Part shown: in pieces, positions 1 through 11,880 of the stretch
How positions within the stretch are numbered: position 1 is the first letter of the stretch
Layout of the letters: each line of letters starts with the position of its first letter
Made by a program: the position numbers and the translations under genes
The notes under the pieces: model-generated
Database searches by the model: none
The model's input: only the letters and a program-made list of their open reading frames with translations
Told to the model about the DNA's origin: nothing
Source of the DNA: Hordeum vulgare subsp. vulgare
Taxonomy: Eukaryota > Streptophyta > Magnoliopsida > Poales > Poaceae
Assembly (NCBI RefSeq): GCF_904849725.1
Contig: NC_058521.1
Location: 561,058,176-561,122,175, forward strand
Length of the DNA stretch: 64,000 nucleotides
Reading direction: 5' to 3'

Positions 1-3000
1 GTCATCCGAATGTTTCGGGAACCCCGGGGTCCGGATATGGGATACTCGTCCAAACTCGCAGTTTTGGCCTATTGTGGCGAGTTCTGTATCCTATTACTCA
101 CTGATTTTGGGACCCGCTCCTATCCGAATGTTTCGGGAACCCCGGGGTCCGGTTACGGGGAACTCATCAAACATTGCAGTTTTGGCCTATTGTGGCCAGC
201 TCTGTATGCTAGTACTCACTTATTTTGGGTCCCGCCGCGATCTGAATGTTTCGGGAAACCAGGGGTCCGGTTACGGGGAACTCATCAAAACTCGCAGTTT
301 TGGCCTTTTCCGGTCAGTTTTGTTAGCTATTACTCACTGATTTTGGGTCCCGCTGCGATCCCAACGTTTCGGGAACCCTGGGGCCCAGTTATGTGGAACT
401 CGTCAAAACTCGCAGTGTTTGTCTATTCTCGCTAGTTTTGTATGCTATTACTCAGTGATTTTGGGTCAGTAATTTTGGGTCTCGATGTGATCTGAACATT
501 TCGGGAACCCCGGGGTCCGGTTACGGGGAACTCGTCAAAACTCGCAGTTTTTGCCTTTGGCGGTCAGTTTTGTATGCTATTACTCACTGATTTTGGGTCC
601 CGCCGCGATTTGAACGTTTCGGGAACCCCGGGGCCCGGTTACGTGGAACTCGTCAAAACTCGCAGTTTTGGCCTATTCCGGTCAGTTTTGTATGCTATTA
701 GTCACTGATTTTGGGTCCCGCTGTGATCCGAACGTTTCCGCAACCCTGTGGTCCAGTTACAGGGAACTTGCAAAACTCGTAGTTTTGGGCCTATTCCGAT
801 CAGTTTCGTATGCTATTAGTAACTGATTTTGGGTCCCGATGTGATCCAAATGTTTCGAGAACCCCGGGGTCCGGTTACGGGGAACTCGTCAAAAATCGCA
901 GTTTTGGCCTATTGTGGCCAGTTTTGTATGCTATTACTCATTGATTTTGGTTCCACCTGCGACCGAACGTTTCGGGAACCCCGTGGTCCGGTTACGGGGA
1001 ACTCGTCAAAAATCACAGTTTTGGCCCATTGTGGCCAGTTTTGTATACTATTACTCACTGATTTTGGGTCCCGCACGATCCAAATGTTTCGGGAACTCCG
1101 GGGTCCGGTTACGTGGAACTCTTCAAAACTCGCAGTTTTTGTCTATTCTCGCCAGTTTTGTATGCTATTGCTCACTCATTTTGGGTCCCGCTGTGATCCG
1201 AACGTTTCGGGAACCCCGTGGTCCGGTTACGTGGAACTCGTCAAAACTCGCAGTTTTGGCCTATTGTGGCCAGCTTTGTATGCTATTACTCACTGATTTT
1301 GGGTCCCACTGCGATACGAATGTTTCGGGAACCCCGGGGTCCGGTTACGAGGAACTCTTCAAATCTCGCAGTTTTGGCCTTTTCCGGTCACTTTCGTATT
1401 CTTTTACTCACTGATTTTGGGTCCTGCTGCGATCCGAATGTTTCAGGAACCCCGCGGCCCGGTTACGTGGAACTCGTCCAAACTCGCAGTTTTTGTCTAT
1501 TCTCGCAAGTTTTGTATGCTATTACTCTCTCATTTTGGGTCCCGCTGTAATCCGAACGTTTCAGGAAGCCCGTGGTCCAGTTACTAGGAACTCGTAATAA
1601 ATCGCAGTTTTGGCCTATTTTGGCGAGTTTTGTATGCTATTACTCACTGATTTTGGCACCCGCTGCTATCCGAGTGTTTCGGGAACCCCGGGGTCCGCTT
1701 ATGGGGAACTCGTCAAAAGTCGCAGTTTTGGCCTTTTCCAGTCAGTTTTGTATGCTTTTCTCTCTCATTTTGGGTCCCGCTGTGATCCGAACGTTTCATT
1801 AACCTCGTGGTCCGGTTATGGGGAACTCGTCGAAAATCACAGTTTTGGCCTATTGTGGCCAGTTTTGTATGCTATTACTCACTGATTTTGGGTCCCGCAG
1901 CGATCCGAATGTTTCGGGAACCCCGGGGTCCGATTACGTGGAACTCGTCAAAACTCGCAGTTTTTGTCTATTCTCTCTAGTTTTGTATGCTATTACTCAC
2001 TCATTTTGGGTCCCGCTGTGATCCGAACGTTTCGGGAACCCCATGGTCCGTTTACGGGGAACTCGTCAAAAATCGCAGTTTTGGCCTATTGTGGCCAGTT
2101 TTGTATCCTATTACTCACTGATTTTGGGTCCCGTTGGGATCCGAACGTTTCGGGAACCCCGGGGTCCGGTTACGGGGAACTCGTCAAACATCGCAGTTTT
2201 GGCCTATTGTGGCCAGCTGTGTATGCTATTACTCACTCATTTTGGGTCCCGCCGCGATCCGAATGTTTCGGGAACCCAGGGGTCCCGTTACGGGGAACTC
2301 GTCAAAACTCGCAGTTTTGGCCTTTTCTGGCCAGTTTTGTATGCTATTACTCACTGATTTTGGGTCGCGCTGCGATCCGAACATTTCGGGAACTTCGGGG
2401 CTCGGGTACGTGGAACTCGTCAAAACTCGCAGTTTTGGCCTATTCCGGCCGGTTTTGTATGCTATTAGTCACTGAGTTTGGGTCCCGTTGTGATCCGAAC
2501 GTTTCCGCAACCCCGTGGTCTGGTTACAGGGAACTCATCAAAACTCGTGGTTTTGGGCCTATTTCGATCAGTTTTGTATGCTATTACTCACTGATTTTGG
2601 GTCCCGCTGCGATCCGAATGTTTTGGGAACCTCGGGGTCCGATTACGGGGAACTCTTCAAAACTCGCAATTTTGGCCTTTTCCGGTCAGTTTTGTATGCT
2701 ATTACTCATTGATTTTGGGTCCCGCTGCGATCCGAACGTTTCGGGAACCCCAGGGCTCGGTTATGTCGAACTCGTCAAAACTCGTACTTTGGCCTATTAC
2801 GGTCGGTTTTTATGCTATTAGTCACTCATTTTGGGTCCCGCTGTGATCGGAACATTTCCGGAACCCCGTGGTCCGGTTATAGGGAACTCGTCAAAACTCG
2901 GAGTTTTGGGCCTATTCTGGTCAGTTTTGTATGCTATTAGTAACTGATTTTGGGTCCCGATGTGATCTGAATGTTTCGGGAACCCCAGGGGTCCGGTTAC

Positions 3001-6000
3001 AGGGAACTCGTTAAAACTCGCAGTTTTGGCCTATTGTGGCGAGTTTTGTATGTTATTACCCAGTGATTTTGGGACCCGCTGCGATCCGAATGTTTTGGGA
3101 ACCCCGGGGTCCGCTTATGGGAACTCGTCAAAACTCAAAGTTTTTTTCTATTCTCGACAGTTTTGTATGCTATTACTCACTCATTTTGGGTCCCGCTGTG
3201 ATCCGAACGTTTCGGGAACCCCGTGGTCCGGTTACGGGGAACTCGTCGAAAACCACAGTTTTGGCCTATTGTGGCCAGTTTTATATGTTATTACTCACTG
3301 ATTTTGGGACCCGCTGCGATCCGAATGTTTCGGGAACCCCGGGGTCCGCTTATGGGGAACTCGTCAAAACTCACAGTTTTTGTCGATCCTCACCAGTTTC
3401 GTATGCTATTACTCACTCATTTTGGGTCCCGTTGTGATCCGAACGTTTCGGGAACCTCGTGGTCCGTTTACGGGGAACTCGTCAAAAATCGCAGTTTGGC
3501 CTATTGTGGCCAGTTTTGTATCCTATTACTCACTGATTTTGGGTCCCGCTCGGATCCGAACGTTTCGGGAACCAGGGGGTGTGGTTCTGGGGAACTCGTC
3601 AAAAATCGCAGTTTTGGCCTATTGTGGACAGCTCTGTATGCTATTACTCACTGATTTTGGGTCCCGCCGCGATCCGAATGATTCGGGAACCCGTGGTCCG
3701 GTTACGGGGAACTCGTCAAAACTCGCAGTTTTGGCCTTTTCCGGTCAGTATTGTATGCTATAACTCACTGATTTTGGGTCCCGCTGCGTTCTGAACATTT
3801 CGGGAACCCCGGGGCCCGGTTACGTGGAACTAATCAAAACTCATAGTTTTGGCCTATTCCGGTCGGTTTTGTATGCTATTAGTCACTGATTTTGGGTCCC
3901 GCTATGATCGGAACGGTTGCGGAACCCCGTGGTTCGGTTACAGCGAACTTGTCAAAACTCGCAGTTTTGGGCCTATTCCGGTCAGTTTTGTATGCTATTA
4001 GTAGCTGATTTTGGGTCCCGATGTGATCCGAATGTTTCGGGAACCCCGGGGTCCAGTTACGGGGAACTCCTCGAAACTCGCAGTTTTGGCCTATTGTGGC
4101 GAGTTTTGCATGCTATTACTCACTGATTTTGGGACCCGCTGCGATCCGAATGTTTCAGGAACCCCAGGGTCCGCTTACGGGGAACTCGTCTAAACACGCA
4201 GTTTTTGTCTATTCTCGCCAGATTTGTGTGCTATTACTCACTCCTTTTGGGTCCCGTTGTGATCTGAACATTTCGGTAACCTTGTGGCCCGGTTACGGGG
4301 AACTCGTCGAAAATCACAGTTTTGGCCTATAGTGGCTAGTTTTCTATGCTATTACTCACTGATTTTGGGTCCCGCAGTGATCCAAATGTTTCAAGAACCC
4401 CGGGGTCCGGTTACGTGGAACTCGTCAAAACTCGCACTTTTTGTCTATTCGCGCCAGTTTTGTATGCTATTACTCACTCATTTTGGGTCCCGCTGTGATC
4501 CGAACGTTTCGGGAACCCCCTGGTCCGTTTACTGGGAACACGTCAAAAATCGCAGTTTTGGCCTATTGTGGCTAGTTTTGTATCCTATGTACTCACTGAT
4601 TTTGGGTTCTGCTCGGATCCGAACGTTTCGGGAACCCCGGGGTCCGGTTACGGGGAACTCGTCAAAAATCACAATTTTTGCCTATTGTGGCTAGCTCTGT
4701 ATTCTGGCTAGCTCTGTATCGCAGTTTTGTATCCTGTTTACTCACTGATTTTTGGTCCCGCCGCAATCCGAATGTTTCGGGAACCCCGAAGTCCGGTTAC
4801 GTGGAACTCGTCAAAACTCGCAGTTTCGACCTATTCCGGCCGGTTTTTTATGCTATTAGTCACTGATTTTGGGTCCCGCTGTGATCCGAACGTTTCCGCA
4901 ACCCCGTGGTCCGGTTACAGGGAACTCATCAGAAGTCACAGTTTTGGGCCTATTCCGATCAGTTTTGTATGCTATTATTAACTGATTTTGGGTCCCGATG
5001 TGATCCGAATGTTTCGGGAACCCCGGGGTCCGGTTACGGGGAACTCGTCAAAAATCGCAGTTTTGGCCTATTGTGGCCAGTTTTGTATGCTATTACTCAC
5101 TGAGTTTGGGTCAAGCTGCGATCCGAACGTTTCGGGAACCCCGTGGTCCGGTTACGGGGACTCGTCAAAAATCACAGTTCTGGCCTATTGTGGCCAGTTT
5201 TGTATGCTATTACTCACTGATTTTGGGTCCCGCACGATCCAAATGTTTTGGGAACCCCGGGGTCCGGTTACGTGGAACTCTTCAAAAGTCGCAGTTTTTG
5301 TCTATTCTCGCCAGTTTTGTATGCTATTACTCACTCATTTTGGGTCCCGATGAGATCCAAACGTTTCGGGAAACCCGTGGTCCGGTTACGGGGAACTCGT
5401 CAAAACTCGTAGTATTGGTCTATTGTGGCCTGTTTTTTATGGTATTACTAAGTGATTTTGGGTCCCGCTGCGATCCGAACGATTCAGGATCCCCGGGGCC
5501 CGGTTACGTGGAACACGTCAAAACTCGCTGTTTTGGCCTATTGTAGCGAGCTTTGTATGCTATTACTCACTGATTTTGGGTCCCGCTGTGATCCGAATGT
5601 TTCGGGAACCCCGGGGTCCGGTTACGGGGAACTCTTCAAAACTCGCAGTTTTGGCCTTTTCCGGCTAGTTTTGTATGCTATTACTCACTGAATTTGGGTC
5701 CCGCTGCGATCCGAACATTTCGGGAACCCCGGGGCCCGGTTACGTGGAACTCGTCAAAACTCGTAGATTTGGCCTATTCCGGCCGGTTTTATATGCTATT
5801 AGTCACTGATTTTGGATCCCGCTGTGATCGGAACGTTTCCGGAACCCCATGGTCCCGTTATAGGGAATTCATCAAAACTCGCATTTTGGGCCTATTCTGG
5901 TCAGTTTTGTATGCTATTAGTAACTGATTTTGGGTCCCGATGTGATCCGAGTGTTTCGGGAACCCCGGGTCCGGTTACGGGGAACTCGTCAAAACTCGCA

Positions 6001-9000
6001 GTTTTGGCCTATTGTGGCTAGTTTTGTATGCTATTACGAACTGATTTTGGGACCCGCTGCGATCCGAATCTTCCGGGAACCCCGGGGTCCGCTTACACGA
6101 AACTTGTCAAAACTCGCAGTTTTTGTCTATTCTCGACAGTTTTGTATGCTATTACTGTCCCGCTGTGATCCGAACGTTTCGGGAACCGCTGTGATCCAAA
6201 CTTTTTGTCTATTCTCGTTTTGGGTCCCGCTGTGATCCAAACGGTTCGGGAAACCCTTGGTCTATTTACGGGGAACTCGTCGAAAATCACAGTTTTGGCC
6301 TATTGTGGCCAGTTTTGTATGCTATTACTCACTGATTTTGGGTCCCGCAATGATCCGAATGTTTTGCGAACCCTGGGGTCCGGTTACGTGGAACTCATCA
6401 AAACTTGCAGTTTTTCTCTATTCTCGCCAGTTTTGTATGCTATTACTCACTCATTTTAGGTCCCGTTGTGATCCGAACGTTTCGAGAACCACGTGGTCCG
6501 TTTACGGGGAACTTGTCAAAAATCGCAGTTTTGCCTATTGTGGCTAGTTTTGTATGCTATTACTCACTGATTTTGGGTCCCGCTGAGATCCGAACATTTC
6601 GGGAAACCCTGGGTCCGGTTACGGGGAACTCGTCAAAAATCGTAGTTTTGGCCTATTGTGGCCAGCTGTGCATGCAATTACTCACTGATTTCGGGTCCCG
6701 TCGCGATCCGAATGTTTCGGGAACCCCGGGGTCCGGTTATGGGGAACTCGTCATAACTCGCAGTTTTGGCCTTTTCTGGTCAGTTTTATATGCTATTACT
6801 CACTGATTTTGGGTCCCGACGCGATCCGAACATTTCGGGAACCCCGGGGTCTGGTTACGCGGAACTCGTCGAAACTCGCTGTTTTGGCCTTTTTCTGGTC
6901 AGTATTTTATGCTATTACTCAATGATTTTGGGTCCCGTTGCGATCCGGACGTTTTGGGAACCCTGAGGCCCGGTTACGTGGAACTCGTCGTAATTCACAT
7001 TTTTTGCCTATTCCGGCCAGTTTTGTATGCTAGTAGTCACTGAGTTTGGGTCCCGCTGTGATCGGAACATTTCTGGAACCCCGTGGCCCGGTTACAGGGA
7101 ACTCGTCAAAACTCGCAGTTTTGGGCCTATTCCGGTCAGTTTTGTATGCTATTAGTAACTGATTTTGGGTCCCGATGTGATCCGAACTTTTCGTGAACCT
7201 CGGGGTCCGGTTACGGGGAACTCGTCAAAAATCGTAGTTTTGGCATTTTCCGGCCAATTTTGTATGCTATTACTCACTGATTTTGGGTCCCGCTGCGATC
7301 CGAATGTTTCGGGAACCCCGGGGTCCGGTTACGTGGAACTCGTCAAAACTCAAAGTTTTGGCCTATTCCGGCCGGTTTTGTATGCTATTACTCACTGATT
7401 TTCGGTCCCGCTACAATCCAAACGTTTCGGGAACCCCGTGGTCAGGTTACGTGGAACTCGTCAAAACTCGCAGTTTTGGCCTGTTGTGGCCAGCTTTGTA
7501 TGCTATTACTCACTGATTTTTGGTCATGATGTGATCCGAACATTTCGGGAACCCGGGGGTCCGGTTACGGGGAACTCGTCAAAACTCGCAGTTTTGGCCT
7601 ATTCTAGCCAGTTTTGTATGCTATTACGCACTGATTTTGGGTCCTACTGCGATCCGAACATTTCGAGAACACGGGGATCCGGTTTTGGGGAACTTGTCCA
7701 AATTTGCAGTTTTGGCCTATTTTGGCCAGTTTCGTATGCTATTACTCACTTATTTTGGGTCATGCTACGATCCAAACATTTAGGGAACCCGGCGTCCGGT
7801 AACAGGGAACTCGTCAAAACTCGCAGTTTTGGCCTATTCCGGATAGTTTGGTATTCTATTACTCACTGATTTTGGGCACTGTTGTGATCCGAACGTTTCG
7901 GGAACTCCGGGGTCCGGTTACAAGGAACTCGTCAAAACTCATAGTTTTGGCCTATTCCGGCCCGTTTTGTATGCTATTAGTCACTGATTTTGGGTCCGGT
8001 GGTATCCGAACGTTTTGGCAACCCCGGGTTCGGTTACGAGGAGCTTGTCAAAACACGCAGTTTTGGCCTATTCTGGCCGGCTTTGTATGCTATTACTCAT
8101 TGATTTTGGGTCCAGCTATGATCCGAACATTTCGGGAACCCCGGGGTCCGGTTACAGGGAACTCGTCAAAACTCGCAGTTTTGGCCTGTTTTGTATGCTA
8201 TTACCGATTGATTTTGGGTCATGCTGCGATCCGAACGTTTCGCGAACCCGGGGTCCGATTACGGGGTACTCGTCATAACATGCAGTATTGGCCTATTCCG
8301 GACAGTTTTGTACGCTATTACTCACTGATTTTGGGTCATGCTACGATTTGAACGTTTCGCGAACCTCGGGGTCCGGTTATGGGGAACTCAACAAGATTCG
8401 CAGTTTTCGGCCACTCTAGCTATTTTTGTATGCAATTACTCACTAATTATGTGTCTTACTGCGATCAGAACGTTTCGCAAACCTCGGGAACCGTTTACGG
8501 AGAACTCGTCAAAACTCGCGGTTTTGGCCTATTGTTGGCAATTTTTGTATGTTATTAGTCACTGATTTTGGATCCTGCTGCGATCCGAATGTTAAGGGAA
8601 CCCCGGGGTCCGGTTACGGGGAACATATCAAGACTCGCAGTTTTGGCCTATTCTAGCCTATTTTGTATGCTATTACTCATTGATTTTGGGTCTTGCTGCG
8701 ATCCGAACGTTTCGCGAACCTGGAGTTCCCATTACGGAGAACTCGTCAAAACTCGCAGTTTTGGCCTATTGTTGGCAATTTTGTATTTTATTAGTCACTA
8801 ATTTTGGGTCCCGCTGCGATCCGAACGTTTTGGGAACCCCGGGGTCCGGTTACGGGAAACTCGTCAAAACTCACGGTTTTGGCCTATTCCGGCCAGTTTC
8901 GATGCGATCCGAATGTTTCGGGAACCCCGGGGACCGGTTACGGGGAACTCGTCAAAACTTGCGGTTTTGGCCTATTGTGGCCAGTTTTGTATGCTATTAC

Positions 9001-10328
9001 GCACTCATTTTGAGTCCTACTGCCATCCGAACATTTCGGGAACACGGGGATCCAGTTTTGGGGAACTCGTGAAAACTCGCAGTTTTGGCCTATTCTGGCC
9101 ATTTTTGTATGCTATTAGTCATTGATTTTGGGTCGTGCTACGATCCGAACGTTTCGGAAACCCCGGGGTCCGATAACAGGGAACTCGTCAAAACTCGCAG
9201 ATTTGGCCTATTCCGGGTAGTTTTGTAATCTATTACTCACTGATTTTGGGCCCTCATGTGATCCGAACATTTCGGTAACCCCGGGGTCCGGTTATAGGGA
9301 ACTCATCAAAACTCGCATTTCTGGTCTATTGTGGCCAGCTCTGTATGCTATTACTCACTGATTTTGGGTCCCGCCGCGGTCCGGATGTTTCGCGAACCCT
9401 GGGTTCGGTTATGGGGAACTCAACAAGACTCGCAGTTTTGGGCTATTCTGGCCAGTTTTGTATGCTATTACTCACTAATTATGGGTCTTGCTATGATCCG
9501 AATGTTTCGCGAACCCCGAGGTTCGGTTACGGAGAACTCGTGAAAACTTGAAGTTTTGGCCTATTGTTGCCAATTTTGTATGCTATTAGTCACTGATTTT
9601 GGGTCGTGCTACGATCCGAACATTTTTGGAACCCCGAGGTCCGGTTACGGGGAACACGTCAAAACTCGCAGTTTTGGCCTATTCCGGCTAGTTTCGATGC
9701 GATCCTAACTAATTATGGGTCTTGCTGCGATCCGAACGTTTCGCGAACCCCGAGGTTCGGTTACGGAGAACTTGTCAAAACTTGCAGTTTTGGCCTATTG
9801 TTGGCAATTTTGTATTCTATTAGTCACTAATTTTGGGTCCCGCTGCGATCCGAACGTTTTGGGAACCCCGAGGTCCGGTTATGGGGAACTCGTCAAAACT
9901 CACATTTTTGGCCTATTCCGGCCAGTTTTGATGCGATCCGAATGTTTCGGGAACCCCGGGGTCCGGTTTCGGGGAACTCGTCAAAACTTGAAGTTTTGGC
10001 CTAGTCTGCCCAGTTTTGTATGCTATTACGCATTGATTTTTGGTAATGCTACGATCCGAGCGTTTTGGGAACCCTGGGGTCCGGTAACAGGGAACTCGTC
10101 AAAACTCGCAGATTTGGCCTATTCCGGGTAGTTTTGTATTCTATTACTCATTGATTTTGGGCCATGTTGTCATCCGAACGTTTCGGTAACCCCGTGGTCC
10201 GGTTATAGGGAACTCGTCAAATCTTGCATTTTTGCCTATTCCAGCCAATTTTGTATGCTATCACTCACTGATTTTGGGTCCAGTGTGATCCGAACGTTTC
10301 GGGAACCCCGAGGTCCGTTTACGGGGAG
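1..10328. repeat. 118-bp satellite array, left part
   Basis: Head-to-tail tandem repeat with a 118-bp period: the block ATCCGAATGTTTCGGG recurs at 4, 122, 240 and 358. Each unit has the blocks TTTTGGGTCCCGC, GTTTCGGGAACCCCGGGG, CGGGGAACTCGTCAAAACTC, TTTTGGCCTATT and TTTTGTATGCTATTACTCAC. Units differ by about 5-20% by eye, with a few insertions and truncations. The CTATTACTCAC and TTTGGGTCCC blocks lie in the same order as I remember for the 118-120-bp pSc119.2 subtelomeric family of rye and wheat; that link is from memory. From 1 to about 7500 units of one variant group dominate; from about 7500 a second group, also found at 32034-38294, takes over. Long open frames occur because unit length is not a multiple of 3 and stops are rare in some frames; they are not genes. 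Confidence 0.95.
10324..10328. repeat. Target site duplication of element 1 (left copy, GGGAG)
   Basis: GGGAG directly precedes the TG of the left LTR and is repeated at 32029-32033 after the CA of the right LTR. Joining the satellite across the element restores a normal unit (CGGGGAG followed by CTCGTCAAAACTC), so the insertion went into an existing satellite array. Confidence 0.95.
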
Positions 10329-11880
10329 TGTTGCGGCAACAAAAGTCCTTCCCTGGCGCTTAGGAATTCTTCTTGTTACTTCTCTGGTTTGCGTCGGTTT
10401 TTGCCTTGAAGAGGAAAGGGTGATGCTGCACAGGAGCAGCAAGTATTTCCCTCAGTTTGAGAACCAAGGTATCGATCCAGAAGGAGGGCCTCGTCATGTC
10501 CAAAGTACCTACGCAAACAGAAACAAGCTTGCACCCAACGCTTCAAAGGGGTTGTCAATCCCTTCAAGATTGTTTGCAAAGTGAGATCTGAAGGCGGAAA
10601 GTGCAACGGACTAAAAAGTGTAAGGCTGCAAATATGGTGTGGAGTAGACCCTGGGGGCCATAGTGTTCACTAGAGGCTTCTCTCATAATAGCAAATATCA
10701 CGGTGGGTGAAATAATTACTGTCGAGCAATTGATAGAACCGCTCAAAGTCATGACGATATCTAAGGCAATGAGCTAGCATATAGGCATCACGTCCGAGAC
10801 AAGTAGACCGATACTTTCTTCATCTACTACTATTACTCCACACATCGACCGCTATCCAGCATGCATCTAATGTATTGAGTTCATGACGAACAGAGTAACA
10901 CTTTAAGCAAGATGACATGATGTAGAGGGATAATCTCAAACCAATGATGAAAACCCCATCTTTTTACCCTTGATGGCAACAACATGATGTGTGCCTCGCT
11001 TCCCCTTCTGTCACTGGGTGAGGTCACCGCACGGTTTGAACCCAAAACCAAGCACTTCTCCCATTGCAAGAATCATAGATCTAGTTGGCCAGACAAAACA
11101 CACAACTCGAAGAGAATTACAAGGATATGAAATCATGCATAAGAGAGATCAGAAGAAACTCAAATAAGATTCATAGATAATCTCATCATAAATCCGCAAT
11201 TCGTCGGATCTCGACAAACACACCGCAAAATAAGATTACATCGGATAGATCTCCATGAAGATCATGGAGAACTTTGTATTGAAGATCCAAGAGAGAGAAG
11301 AAGCCATCTAGTTACTAGCTATTGACCCGTAGGTCTATGGTGAACTACTCACGCATCATCGGAGAGGTCATGGTGTTGATGAAGAAGCCCTCCGTATCCG
11401 AATCCCCCCTCCGGCAGGGCACCAGGACGTGCCCCAGATGGGATCTCGCGGAGACAGAAGCTTGCGGCGGCGGAAAAGTAATTGTGATCATCTCTTGATT
11501 TTTTTGGGAATATTTGGGAATATATAGGCGCAAGATCTAGGTCAGGGGACCTCCAGGGGGGCCCACAAGCCTGGATGGCGCGGCCCCCCTGGCCGAGGGG
11601 TGGTGGCTTGTGGGGCCCCTGGGGCTCTTCTGGCTTGGCTCCCAAGTTCTCCGATCTACTTCCGTTCCAAAAACAAATTCGGGAATTTTCTTCCGTTTGG
11701 ACTCCGTTTCAAAATCTCCTCTGAAAGGGGTCAAAAACATGGAAAAACAGGAACTGACAGTTGGCACTGAGTTAATAAGTTAGTCCTAGAAAATAAATAC
11801 AAGGCATGCAAAACATCCAAAGTTTGACAAGATAATAGCGTGAAACCATCAAAAATTATAGATACGTTGGAGACGTATCA
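10329..11880 (-). repeat. Element 1 3' LTR (left)
   Basis: 1552-bp LTR; in element sense it begins TGATACGTCTCC and ends GCCGCAACA. The first bases form an inverted repeat (GATACGT/ACGTATC). Aligns end to end with 30481-32028 and with the LTR remains of element C. Roughly 3-5% of positions differ from the right LTR by eye, implying an insertion age of one to a few million years. Confidence 0.95.
11518..11614 (-). promoter_or_regulatory. LTR promoter: TATA box and upstream hairpin (element 1, left LTR)
   Basis: On the minus strand a TATA box (CTATATATTC, 11518-11526) lies about 36 bp downstream of a GC-rich inverted repeat, CCCACAAGCC at 11562-11571 and GGCTTGTGGG at 11605-11614. The same arrangement is in the right LTR (31670-31758) and in element C (40979-41074). 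This is the expected U3 core promoter position; the hairpin's role is unknown. Confidence 0.6.

Noticed and set aside
10..10131. Long open frames (up to 285 codons) across the satellite, with repeating FGSRCDPNVSGTPGSGY and FREPRGPVTGNSSK peptides
   Set aside because: They are the same 118-bp unit read in three frames. The unit is not a multiple of 3, so peptides cycle through frames, and no start, promoter or domain supports a gene.
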